This document shows positions 1-9,292 of a DNA stretch of 17,152 nt, in pieces. Positions within the stretch are counted from its first letter, which is position 1. Each line of letters begins with the position of its first letter. The stretch is from Phoronis ovalis. Lineage: Eukaryota; Phoronida; Phoronidae. The stretch is from contig JAOXYB010017198.1 in the NCBI GenBank assembly GCA_028565635.1, positions 1 to 17,152 of the forward strand, written 5' to 3'. The translations under genes and the position numbers were made by a program. The notes under the pieces are model-generated. The model did not search any database. It was not told where the DNA came from and worked only from the letters and a program-made list of their open reading frames with translations.

Positions 1-257
1 TTATATAGGGATTTAAACTCAATTTTTAACAAAAATGAATTTAAAAATACAACAAGGGTCTAAACTTAGACTAATGTTGCAGTGGAACATTCTTTGCTTT
101 TTCAGGTTACTTTCTATGCCTGTTCAGTATTCAATCAATAAATTGTATTTTACATGTTTAAATTACAACAGATTTGTTAACATTAAAAACTTACAAAATA
201 TGAAATAAAGCTGGCACTTTTTCTTGTTTTTGTATTAGATTGACATATTTTTTTTAG
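1..257 (+). other. Intron sequence of the polycystin-like gene
   Basis: This AT-rich sequence lies upstream of the first recognised exon. It ends in a T tract and AG that serve as that exon's acceptor. No segment encodes recognisable polycystin sequence, so the previous exon is presumably outside the window. Confidence 0.6.
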
Positions 258-463
258 GTGTTCTTGTTTGCACTTTTCTATGCATTAGTCATCAAAAAAC
301 CTGACAAAGATGAAGATGAAGAACATAATGCAGAACTGAAAGATGATGAACAGTTGCTACACATGCCGTACAGTAAATTTAAGACAGCCGGTGATCCCAC
401 CTGGGACACATCTGTTCCTCTGCCTCCTGATGAACACCTGCTAGAAGAAGCAAGACAGATTAG
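258..463 (+). CDS. Polycystin exon a: helix before S1 and acidic linker
   Basis: The acceptor follows a T-rich tract (TTTTTTTAG) and the donor is ATTAG|GTTTGT. The 206 nt leave phase 2. It encodes the end of a membrane helix (VFLFALFYALVI), then the KKPDKDEDEE motif and an acidic linker ending LLEEARQIR. An acidic linker of this kind joins the fifth and sixth membrane helices in polycystin-1-like proteins. The exon starts in phase 0, so the true coding sequence continues upstream of the window. The GTG at 258 is an internal valine codon and not a start. The following intron is 590 bp. Confidence 0.9.
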
Positions 464-3400
464 GTTTGTGTGCCAAATCACCTAGACCATGGTATTTAGA
501 TTTGGTTGGAAAATAGCTTCAATTGCAGATTTTTAAAAATTCTGTTTTATTTCATAATGTGTCCACATTTTAAGTGCACATCATTGGATGTAGTTTTGTG
601 GTGATTCTACATAGAACCATGTTATCATCAATACTTATTAACTATGCAGGGAACCTGGGGGTACTTTTTTGAAATATAAGGGTAGCAATCCAAGTTTTGT
701 GAAATATAAGGGTAGCAATCCAAAATTTTAAAATATTTGAATTTTAATCCATTTTTACACAAACTGACTGAACAAACCAAACTCCAAAAATCGTTTTATG
801 GATACAAATCTAAAATTAATACAAATTATTTGCTGTATTTTATATATATTTTAATGGAGTGTCACATTACAATTATAGTTTGTTTCCTATATGTTCCAAA
901 AAATGATACTATTCACACTGTTGGCTAATGTGGTAACAAGAACATGTAGCAGGTTACTAAGGTTAAAATGGCCATGGAGTAACCTTGTATTCCTGGTTGC
1001 TGTCCTGCAAATAATACTTATTCATCATTCCTTCTATCCTTGTTTTATCACAGATTCAAAGAGATACAGATGCATGCCATCATTGGAGAAATATCATTCT
1101 ACCTGTTCTTCCTCTACCTTCTGATGATGTGCGCATATGGTAATCAAGACCCATGGTCGTACTATATGAAACACAGTGTGAAGAACACGTTCATAAATGG
1201 TATGTCCTCTAACTACAGTCAGTATGAGGATATGCCAATGAGCATCGAAAGGGTAAGTTGAATTATCTTTAACAGAAGGTTTTTATCAAGCTTTAAATGA
1301 GAGCGAAACAAGAGAGTTTTATTGCTGTGAGATGTACAAAAAAATTCTTTTGTGCTTAGTTTTACTCATAATTTACTTTTTCCTTATTTGATAATGAAAA
1401 AGGAACTGTTTACTTTTTCCTTAAGAATGTTTTTTCTCCAGCTGCATCGCAAATTCTATTAAGTGTGTGTTTTTGCTTATAAAGGTAAAAGGTCACAAAA
1501 TGTTCTGGAAATATATACGTGGCACAGTCATCCCTGGATTGTATGGAAGTAAATATTACAATGATGACCCCGTAAATGGCCAATTTACAGTTGATCATCA
1601 AATGTATTTGATGGGCGTGGCTAGACTCCGACAAGTGCGAGTATTACCAGGTATCATCTTAATCACTTGTAAATTAAATATTTCTTTTGGATTTGATGCT
1701 ACATTGTCAGGAAACATTGCATTCCTGCTATCTACTCACTTGCCATTGCTTTTGTGTAATTTTACAGCAAAGGTAACTTTCTTGAATTCATACAAATAAA
1801 TGTACATGTAAGAATATGAATAGTAACAATTGTTATGATTTGCCGTATTATAGAAATTAATACATATTCACTTTGGCTATTGTTGATAAACTCCTTATTT
1901 ATGTATAACCAACTAGTCATAAAAATGAGGAATGTGTCTTTAAATTTTACAGAAATATTTTGCCAAACCAGGAAAATAGTTAGAAATTATATGAACATGT
2001 CACTTGAATTGCCTTTTACAGATTCCTGCAAAATTCCAAATGAAATAATTGAGTATGTCCCACAATGCCGCTCACAGTATAATTGGCTTGAAGAGGATGA
2101 AGGCAAATACAAGAAAGGCTGGGGATCATTTAATGCATCAGGTACTATACTAATTGTACATTTGTATACTTGTGTTACTTAGAGTTCTTGTATTCCTAAT
2201 AGCTAGACACAAATGACAGTCTAACTTGCAGATTCTGAAATAAATCATAAATTGAAAAATGTGCTGCATATAAATAAATCAGTAATTTATGAAAAATATA
2301 TTATATATACTCGGTATAATCTAAGGTTTCTGTATTAAGTTAATTTGGAACAACAAAGATGTTTTTTTTGCTGGTTGAACTGGTATAATTGTCAACTTTA
2401 TTGACTGGACTTGTATTGAAAAGTTGAGTAAACGACTAATGTAAAAAAATAATAAACATTTTGGCCATTTTCTATCATGCTACTTTATTCTTTCAGACCC
2501 AACAGATCAACTAGATAAAGCCTGGCATTTCCATAGTGCCTTGGAATTAGAGGGTTACCCTTATGTTGGCATCCTAACTTATTATGGAGGTGGCGGTTAT
2601 GTTGCTGAATTAGGCAGCAACCTTGATGAATCTTTGGCAATTGTGGATGAGCTGTTCAAGAATAGTTGGACAGACTTATACACCAGAGCAGTGTTTGTTG
2701 AGTTTGTTCTTTATAATGCAAACCTGAACCTGTATGCTGTGTCCCAGACTGTATTGGAGTTCTTCCCTGGTGGAGGTAGATTTGTTTTATTACCCCTACC
2801 TTATAGTTTTTCATATTTAAAATGCCATATTAAGTTGTATTGTTGCAAATATTTGATGATGCCAATTATTTTGCTAAGTTAACTCAGTTTTTTGCAACTT
2901 ACCTATAAAATGTACTAATTGCAGTTGAATCAAAGCACAACTGTATCACATTTCTACTTCCTTTGTATTTTAGGAGTTGTACCCTACCCTAAGTTTCACA
3001 TCATGCGATTGGATCGTTATGTTGGCACTTTCATGTTTGTCATACTGGGAGCTGAAATTATCACTGGATTGTGTATTTTGTATTTTATGGTAAAGGAATT
3101 CAAGACTCTTCACAAAATGAAGTGTGGTTATTTCAAGGTAATGAAATACAATCCATATGTATACCTAATAAGTTCACTATTCTGTGAGATATTTTCCAAG
3201 CCCATACCCTGTAAACTAGTCCATTTACAACTATTGTTGTTACTATAGGTCAATCCAAGACGATTTTCTATGTAATTTGTTCTCTTGTTTGTAGGATCCT
3301 TGGAATGTTGTCGAGTTCCTTTTAATGCTGTTGAGCATTGCCACAATTACAATGTTTATATTTCGCGTGGTTGTATCAAAGTTAACTCTTCAGCATTTTG

Positions 3401-6260
3401 CAGACAATCCAAACCAATTTGACAACTTTCAATACAGCGTCACATGGGATGAGGTATGTTTTGAATTTCACTTAAAGTACTTTATTTATATAATGAAACA
3501 AATCAAGCTACATGACTTGTCATAAAGTATATAATTAAGTTATTTGTTTGCTGATCCAAATGCAGTAAAATGGTGAGTTGTAACATTCCTATAGCTGCTA
3601 TTAATGTTTGTTACAATCGTATTACTTGTGCTAATACTGAATCATTAATCATGAAATTTACTGACAAACATGTTAAACAATTGAGAAGACACCACTCATA
3701 ATGTAGCTGTTTCTCAAAGATTTATAAACTAAGCCTAAATCAGAGTGTTCCCCCAAAAAGCAAGCAATACTTTTAAGACGGCTTTCATTTTATAAAAAGA
3801 GTCTTATTTTGTTCTATTTTAGAGAAAACACATTACTTCTTTGTTGAAATTTTTCAATAGTGAAATTTTAAACGTACATCGCAATTAAAAGGTACTTCAT
3901 AATAAATGTTGGAGAGTATGCTAATGTTCTGGAAAGGGCTTCTATTTGGAGAAATACATTTATTTGTCAATGTTACTTTATTTCCAAGTCATGTTTTGTT
4001 ATTGATTTTTCAGATTTATGCCATCATGATTGCTTTGTTAGTATTTGGTTTCACCATAAAACTGTTGAAGCTTCTTCGATTCAACCGCCGTATGGCTATG
4101 CTAGCTATAACGATTACTTACGCTGCTAAGCCAATGATAAGCTTCATGTTTGTCTTTGCTGTCGTTTTCTTTGCGTTTACCCAGCTGGCATTCCTGTTCT
4201 TTAACACAGTGTTAATGGATTTCCAGAGCTTTGTTTCTTCAATAGAAACACTCATGGTTATGATGCTTAGTAAGTTTTTTTTTTATCACATTACAGTGGA
4301 AATGAAATATACACAAATTTGTATTCTATTCATAGCACAGTTGGATGTAATACGCACTATGTATAAAGTATGAACATTTTTATGTGGCGGGAGATAGTAA
4401 AACTAGATGTAATACGCACTATGTATAAAGTATGAACATTTTTATGTGGCGGGAGGTAGTAAAACTACTATTATACAGAACAGTGCTTCACACCACATTT
4501 TGTAATGTGGTGGGCTAGAGTTGTTATTTTGGCAAGTTAAGATAAGATAAAAGAAATCATCCATTGTTATTAGTATTTTGTGTGTTGGAAAACTATATTA
4601 TATTATTTCCAGACATCCAAACTGTTTAATGAACTGAGTCTTCTAGTAAAAATGATTGAAAATATGCTATCTCAATGTTTAGCATTAACAACATCATCGT
4701 TACTGAATGCATGTCTTGTTCCATACCATGTTTAACGTTAATTATTTTGGACCTTTATTTGAATTGAATGAATATTTGCACAAATTTCAACAGCTGTAAT
4801 GCTTTACTCATACATGTATCAGTCAGATTTGTTATTATCTGATACTTTGATTACTTTGTCATTATTTTTTTGAATTTTTTTTTTTCAGATCGCTTTGATT
4901 TTAATGCGTTTGCTGGAGCTAACCAAGTTTTGGGTCCCATGTTTTTCTTGATTTACACGATAGTTGTGACGTTTGTTATGATTAACATGTTTCTCAGCAT
5001 CATCATGGATTCATTCAGTGTTATAAAGCGCGATCTAACCAGACAATCCAATGAATACGAGATAGTGGACTTTATGGTGGAAAGGTAAAACATTTTGTGA
5101 AACAGTCTGTTTTTCTTACTTTAATTGATCATTTGCATGTACTTGGTGAAGTTATTTCGAGCATGCAGCACTTCATGAATGAATCGCTTGAAAAAACCCG
5201 TAGTACTGCATCCTTGTTTGGTGGGAACATTTGAGTTTGCAACATAGTTTATTCAATTGTATATTCCAATATAACATTTATGATATACTTTGGACATAAA
5301 ACATTTCTCTAACTATTTGGCTAAAGGTGAAACACTTTTACAAAGACTAAGGGATGTTGCATATAAATAGACATGGATTGTCTCTTAAGCAATCAAAGAA
5401 ATATTATAAAAAATGAAAGTGCTAAAGAAAGAAAATTAATCTAGGTGACATCTGTCATTTGTAGCATCCTGATTGTCTTGGGATAGTGTTTTTAATCTTA
5501 TCATTTTCGGATAGCTGTTGTGCTCTGAATGAGAATTGAGAGAGTATTCTGATTGGATAATAAGACAGTTCATTCTATGTCAGTATATGTTTTCTAAGTC
5601 GTGAGTGAAATTCATCTTCTGATGATTTTGGTTATTTGTAGGTTCAAGAAGCTGTTTGGTTTTGGCAGTCCAAAGAAAAAGATAGATTTGAATAAAGACA
5701 GAAGATTTGATTATGTTGACAGTAAGTGTGTTGTAATAAGTTACTTTGCTATACAGTGTACACAACCTCAGATAATGTTGATACACATTTTTACTATATA
5801 ATTATAATACTGTGTTAATTTATTTAAATAAAAGCATTGGTTAGTATTCCAGGAGGCAACAGTTATTTAGTTTGCAGGTAAAAAGTACGTACCAAGTGCA
5901 TGTAATCACCTGGTGTGGCCTAAATATTTTTTTTAATATAATTTTTTCCATTGACTATTAACATAAGTTCAGGTGACATAAACAAATATAATTTCATGCT
6001 TGAGTAAAATATGTGTGCTAATTAAATTGTTAAATTATGACTGCTAGAAATGAAATTGTTTAATCATGCAATCAGTTACATTATACACAAGCCCTCATAC
6101 ATAATTTATTTCAGCTTTGAATGATACTGGTGGAAAGTGCGATGAATTCTCAGACAAGATAAACATTCTTATGGATAGACTAACCGATTATGTCAGCGGA
6201 GGAGATAAAGAACTCCTCAGAGCATTGCCACTGAAAAAAAGGATTATGAATTCTGACTAA
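258..6260 (+). CDS. Polycystin-1-like (PKD1/PKD1L family) channel subunit, C-terminal 656 residues, 11 exons, 5' partial
   Basis: Joining exons 258-463, 1054-1252, 1485-1650, 2022-2141, 2497-2775, 2974-3137, 3295-3453, 4014-4269, 4889-5084, 5642-5721 and 6115-6260 gives 1971 nt in one frame, ending in TAA. Visible order in fragment residues: a membrane helix (1-13) and acidic linker with KKPDKDEDEE; S1 (82-98); the extracellular TOP/polycystin domain (about 99-335) with Cys193 and Cys206, GGGGYV and TRAVFVEF motifs and sequons at Asn122 and Asn228; S2 (about 340-363); S3 (383-405); S4 ending KLLKLLRFN (434-454); S5 (472-493); pore helix (501-515); filter Leu-Asn-Arg (516-518); S6 with NMFLSII (530-557); and a tail of about 100 residues. 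Polycystins form TRP-like channels or receptor-channel complexes, often in cilia. The extra helix before S1 and the RFN and RFDF motifs favour a PKD1-like over a PKD2-like protein. Which PKD1L paralogue it is cannot be told without the upstream ectodomain. Confidence 0.93.
665..723. repeat. 30-bp tandem duplication, about two copies, in a polycystin intron
   Basis: The 23-bp block GAAATATAAGGGTAGCAATC plus CAA occurs at 671-693 and again at 701-723 with no mismatch, a period of 30 bp. The bases just before each copy (TTTTTT and TTTTGT) are also similar. It lies in the intron between exons a and b and has no visible effect on splice sites. Confidence 0.9.
1054..1252 (+). CDS. Polycystin exon b: S1 helix and start of TOP domain
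   Basis: The acceptor is TTTTATCACAG and the donor is AGG|GTAAGT, which matches consensus. The first base completes an Arg codon from the previous exon and the exon ends in phase 0. It encodes a short cytoplasmic stretch (RFKEIQMHAIIGE), S1 (ISFYLFFLYLLMMCAYG) and the conserved GNQDPW stretch that opens the extracellular domain. A possible N-glycosylation sequon (NYS) is at fragment residue 122. The following intron is 232 bp. Confidence 0.92.
1485..1650 (+). CDS. Polycystin exon c: TOP domain, FW and GVARLRQVRV motifs
   Basis: The exon encodes the FWKYIRGTVIPGLY and MYLMGVARLRQVRV stretches typical of the polycystin extracellular domain and ends in phase 1 at CCAG|GTATCA. The acceptor reads TATAAAG, which is weak because it has A rather than C or T before AG. 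The frame and family motifs nevertheless fix the start to within one or two codons. A start one or two residues further in is possible. The following intron is 371 bp. Confidence 0.85.
2022..2141 (+). CDS. Polycystin exon d: TOP domain cysteine pair
   Basis: The acceptor is CTTTTACAG and the donor is TCAG|GTACTA; the exon runs phase 1 to phase 1. It holds DSC (Cys193) and VPQC (Cys206). Their 13-residue spacing equals that of the disulfide-bonded pair Cys331-Cys344 of human polycystin-2, as recalled from the literature. A sequon (NAS) is at residue 228, just before the exon end. The tract KYKKGWGSF matches the GW motif of the family. The following intron is 355 bp. Confidence 0.9.
2497..2775 (+). 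CDS. Polycystin exon e: core of TOP domain
   Basis: This 279-nt exon runs phase 1 to phase 1, from acceptor TTCTTTCAG to donor GGAG|GTAGAT. It carries the most diagnostic family stretch, with GYPYVGILTYYGGGGYVAEL, NSWTDLYTRAVFVEF and LYNANLNLYAV (fragment residues 231-323). In polycystins these segments build the three-leaf fold above the pore and contact neighbouring subunits. The following intron is 198 bp. Confidence 0.95.
2974..3137 (+). CDS. Polycystin exon f: end of TOP domain and S2
   Basis: The acceptor is TGTATTTTAG and the donor is CAAG|GTAATG, ending in phase 0. It encodes GVVPYPKFHIMRLDRY, the end of the extracellular domain, followed by S2 (about residues 340-363) and a basic cytoplasmic loop (KEFKTLHKMKCGYFK). 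The following intron is 157 bp, the shortest in the set. Confidence 0.92.
3295..3453 (+). CDS. Polycystin exon g: S3
   Basis: The acceptor is TTGTTTGTAG and the donor is GAG|GTATGT; the exon is exactly 53 codons, phase 0 to 0. It begins with the family motif DPWNVVEFLLMLLS and encodes S3, then an extracellular loop ending FDNFQYSVTWDE, which matches the NF...A..DE loop of polycystin-1-like proteins. The following intron is 560 bp. Confidence 0.92.
4014..4269 (+). CDS. Polycystin exon h: S4, S5 and pore helix
   Basis: The acceptor is GATTTTTCAG and the donor is CTTA|GTAAGT, ending in phase 1. It encodes S4 (IYAIMIALLVFGFTIKLLKLLRFN), a basic S4-S5 linker, S5 (MISFMFVFAVVFFAFTQLAFLFF) and the pore helix FQSFVSSIETLMVMML. 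S4 carries few regular positive charges, as expected for this family. The split codon that follows becomes the second residue of the selectivity filter, so the splice junction lies inside the filter. The following intron is 619 bp and holds a 62-bp tandem duplication. Confidence 0.93.
4344..4467. repeat. 62-bp tandem duplication in a polycystin intron
   Basis: Two adjacent 62-bp copies (4344-4405 and 4406-4467) begin GATGTAATACGCACTATG and end GTAGTAAAACTA or GATAGTAAAACTA, with one difference (GAGAT against GAGGT). The near-identity suggests a recent duplication. The unit lies in the intron between the pore-helix exon and the filter/S6 exon. Confidence 0.95.
4491..4512. repeat. Perfect hairpin just after the 62-bp duplication
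   Basis: CACCACATT (4491-4499) and AATGTGGTG (4504-4512) are perfect inverted copies with a 4-base loop. This is a 9-bp stem, 23 bp downstream of the tandem duplication. It could be the terminal inverted repeat or hairpin of a small degraded transposon, but no element boundary is visible. Confidence 0.6.
4889..5084 (+). CDS. Polycystin exon i: selectivity filter and S6
   Basis: The acceptor lies after a long T tract (TTTTTTTTTTTTCAG) and the donor is GAAAG|GTAAAA; the exon ends in phase 2. It completes the filter as Leu-Asn-Arg-Phe-Asp-Phe, then encodes ANQVLGPMFFLIY and S6 with MINMFLSIIMDSF, all strong family signatures. The segment after S6 (RDLTRQSNEYEIVDFMVER) matches the conserved post-S6 helix. 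The following intron is 557 bp. Confidence 0.94.
5642..5721 (+). CDS. Polycystin exon j: basic cytoplasmic tail segment
   Basis: The acceptor is TTATTTGTAG and the donor is GACA|GTAAGT; the 80 nt run from phase 2 to phase 1. It encodes FKKLFGFGSPKKKIDLNKDRRFDYVD, a strongly basic membrane-proximal tail. The length and phase fit exactly between the flanking exons, which is the main support besides the good splice sites. The following intron is 393 bp. Confidence 0.85.
6115..6260 (+). CDS. Polycystin terminal coding exon with predicted coiled coil and stop
   Basis: The acceptor is ATTTATTTCAG and translation stops at TAA (6258-6260). It encodes a tail with EFSDKINILMDRLTDYVSG, an amphipathic segment with heptad-like spacing of Phe, Ile, Leu/Met and Leu, which resembles the short coiled coil near the end of polycystins. 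No EF-hand is visible, in line with a PKD1-like protein. The C-terminus is LKKRIMNSD. Confidence 0.88.
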
Positions 6261-7540
6261 GAGTAGACTGACATCAAGAGAAAGGAAGACTGAGATTTTT
6301 TTTGCCGTCTGCCACATCTGTCAAGCATCCTGTTCTGACCAGTGGTGCATCTTGGTCATTTATTAATATTAAATATTTGACATCGTAATTTTTTTTTTCC
6401 ATTTGCTCTTTTTGTTTAAATTATAAATCCCCTTCTTTTACCCAATACTATAGGTCCAATGTTAAAATACAAAAGGTCAACTTGGAGCCCTGACAGTTTA
6501 AACTCTCCCATCTAAACTGATGGGTATTATAAACTTGGGTTAATTTCATAAAACTGATCTGTTAGTTTTGCTTAAACTTTGTGACTTGACTTTGAATCTT
6601 GTGCTATTTCAATTCTCAGTTAGGAAAGTCACTTTCCATACACACCATGCTTGCAGTAATTCTGAAGAGTTAATTTAATGTACTCATTGATCAACCTCCG
6701 ATCAACCTAAATGCTGACATCAATCAATTAGCAGTACATGATCTGTTATGTAATCCGGTTTCTCAATTGTTAATTATAGCCACTAACAACCAGTAAACAC
6801 ACTTTTCTACTTAAAAACACATTTACATAATATGTATATCTGTACTGTTAATTACAACTGACAGCAGTGGAGGTAGACCTTGTTGATTAAAGGACTATAT
6901 TAAAACATTCTGAAAACAAAGTTAGATAACTCACCCTTTGAACTGATTATTTGTGGTGTAAACACATTGTAAACATTTTCATATTTGCGTTCAATCTAAG
7001 TATGTATCCATCATCCGTTTGCACAGTAAGCTTTCTAGTGATCAGAAGAATTTCTAGTCTCATTCACCGGGATATTGTGAGAAAAATGAGCTAACATTCA
7101 ATCTAAGACTATTATACCTATTGAAAATATCAATTTTTAAGAAAAACATTTTATTTAATTACTGATAAAATTTCATTTACGTTTTTCGAATTTATAGAGG
7201 GTTAATACTAGTGTATGTTTTGTTTAAAGTCTGTTTCCTTTTAAGCTTTGAAACACGTTGCACGCTTTCATTTGCTTGACAACAACACTTGCGAATGAAA
7301 TAGACAATAACAAATTGGATGCGTTATTACATAAACTAGTTTTTGTAATATTTAAGACGATGGCAATTTTTTAAATTGGCTTGAGCTGAACTTTAAATTT
7401 ATTTCACTGTGTAGCAAAATTTACTTTCTTAATCTTATATTGTAACTACGAGAGCCTTCTGTTGTCAGTATAAGTGTAGGATAATTTTTGATTTGTTTTC
7501 AGCTGGTTAGTTGTTAGAATAAATGTGGTATATTATCAAA
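6261..7540 (+). other. Probable 3' UTR of the polycystin-like gene
   Basis: This AT-rich stretch follows the stop codon and shows no convincing coding exon on either strand. Possible polyadenylation signals are ATTAAA at 6368-6373, about 110 bp after the stop, and a canonical AATAAA at 7518-7523 followed by a GT-rich tract. The end given assumes use of the second site. RNA data would be needed to choose between them. Confidence 0.45.
7518..7523 (+). promoter_or_regulatory. Candidate polyadenylation signal AATAAA for the polycystin-like gene
   Basis: A canonical hexamer is followed within about 40 bp by T- and GT-rich sequence (GTGTTTTTTAAGAGTTTGAGTGG), the arrangement of a vertebrate-type cleavage site. 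Using it would give a 3' UTR of roughly 1.3 kb. AATAAA occurs often by chance in DNA this AT-rich. Confidence 0.35.
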
Positions 7541-8464
7541 GTGTTTTTTAAGAGTTTGAGTGGTTATGATGTAAGCTCATGTTATGTACCCAAGAGAAGG
7601 GCAACGTTTCAAATACATGTTGTAAGCACATTGAAGAGAGCATTTGTTTTGCTATTTTACAAAGATTGTCTTGCACACTGGTTATATTAAGGCATCATCA
7701 TTAGCACTAAAGTTTTAATATATTACTTGTCAATTTTGTAACAATTAAAAGTTATATGGTGAGCGTAACTCATTAGTATTGTTTGGCAAAGTTAAACCGG
7801 TTAAAGGCGATTCTCTTGTTCTTTCATTAAATTGATGTCCCTACGTATCCAAGGATGCTTTCAAATGAAATTCTCTTCGCGGCACGACATTTGGTGTCGT
7901 CATTGCCATTAAATAGGATTTTGCTGTAATAAGTAACAAAAAATCCTCACTGTGTCATTCAACAAGCAATTATTTTGTGCTTTGTTTGCGCACGATATAT
8001 TCCCGACTGACTAATATTTACATCAACATCAACCCACGAATTTATTAAAAATTTGCATTGAAATAATGCTCCCCACACAATTAATAAAATAAAAAAGATA
8101 TATTTGCGGAATTGACATGGCAGGTATATTGTAGAAAACATGTCATGATAGCCTGACCTCTTTAAAACACATGCTCACCACTTTAATGGATTACCGGTAC
8201 ACGAGTAGGAAATATCAGTCATTCATTATAGAATTTTACTCTTGCTTTTTGATCGAGTAAAGTTATGTTTTATGTCATAAATGATGTCAACACTTACTTC
8301 GAGAATAGACACGTTTCCTTAAAAAAAGCAAGCTTACCAAAAAAAAAATAAAAACGGATCTTATTATTTAAGGGTAAATGTATTTTTTGGTGACAAACCC
8401 CTGTTATTTCATATCTTTCTAAATTTAATTTTTAATTGAAATAACATTTATCAAGAATTGAATT

Positions 8465-8484
8465 TTAGAATATTCATATTCTAA
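8465..8484. repeat. Imperfectly centred palindrome, 9-bp arms
   Basis: TTAGAATAT and ATATTCTAA flank a 2-base centre. It is AT-rich, intergenic and of unknown role. Palindromes of this kind are common by chance in sequence of this composition. Confidence 0.4.
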
Positions 8485-8516
8485 GTATTTTTTTATTTCT
8501 GGCTGCGGCAGAATAT

Positions 8517-8531
8517 TTATTATTATTATTA
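8517..8531. repeat. Short (TTA)5 microsatellite
   Basis: Five TTA units lie in the intergenic region. It is too short to be very informative but could be polymorphic. Confidence 0.7.
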
Positions 8532-9250
8532 TTTAAAATCACGGGTTATTTCTTAAAATCGGAAAGAACAAAATTGGCAACTTATCAAAAACTTATTTTT
8601 ATGTCAATAACGTCTAGATATTTATAATTCTTACAGAGACGTTAAATAATAAAATTTGACAGACATATAATTACAACCTCCAATATCGTTCAATGTCATA
8701 TTTACAATTCTAGCATTAACGCACTTCTCAAGATAAGTTATAGATCGTTAGGTATGTACAAATTGATCGATTTAAACTATCACGAAAATGAAATAAAAAC
8801 ACTCCCAAATGGATATCGTTTCGACAAGTTCTGTATGCTTCAGACATTATTTAATTTTTTTTTGATTTTTACTTTTTGAAATAATTTGTAATGTCTAATT
8901 CTGTGTTGAGGTTCAGTCTATTCCTTCAGATCATACAATTTTCCGAACTTCCATTTTCAAAAATAATGATAAATATGTCTCCATTTGCCACAACTGTGTG
9001 ACTGTTTGATTTGTAGCCCTATGGTCCCTGCTTACTTGCTGTTCACCAACTCGAACAGTTAGTTTTGCAATTACTTTTAATTTTGAATAATTGCTATTAA
9101 AATGACAAAAACGATTAGGCATATAATTTATAATCATATTCTATCAGTGTTTTTATATGTCACGAGCTAGCTAAAAACAATTTCTGAATATACCACAATG
9201 GCAAATACAATTGAAACCAATGCTCTGCTGTTATATTAATAGTTTTACAT

Positions 9251-9292
9251 TATATAGTACATATATGTACTTATATAGTACATATATGTACT
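9251..9292. repeat. Two tandem 21-bp units, each built around a 16-bp palindrome
   Basis: TATATAGTACATATATGTACT is present twice in direct succession (9251-9271 and 9272-9292) without mismatch. Each unit contains the perfect palindrome AGTACATATATGTACT, so the whole block is nearly self-complementary and could form a double hairpin or cruciform. A related core (ATACATATATGTAT) recurs at 16347-16360. Confidence 0.9.

Noticed and set aside
106-210. Possible extra polycystin exon after a good acceptor (TTTGCTTTTTCAG at 93-105)
   Set aside because: One frame stays open for about 33 codons, but the translation does not resemble a polycystin and no suitable donor gives the phase 0 end that exon a requires.
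278-481. Minus-strand frame opposite polycystin exon a
   Set aside because: Its Ser/Cys-rich translation is the antisense of the acidic KDEDEE linker. It is a shadow of the real exon.
7959-9137. Minus-strand frames of 60 and 68 codons (7959-8141 and 8931-9137)
   Set aside because: They are short, AT-driven frames without domain, splice or conservation evidence. They resemble random open frames in this region.
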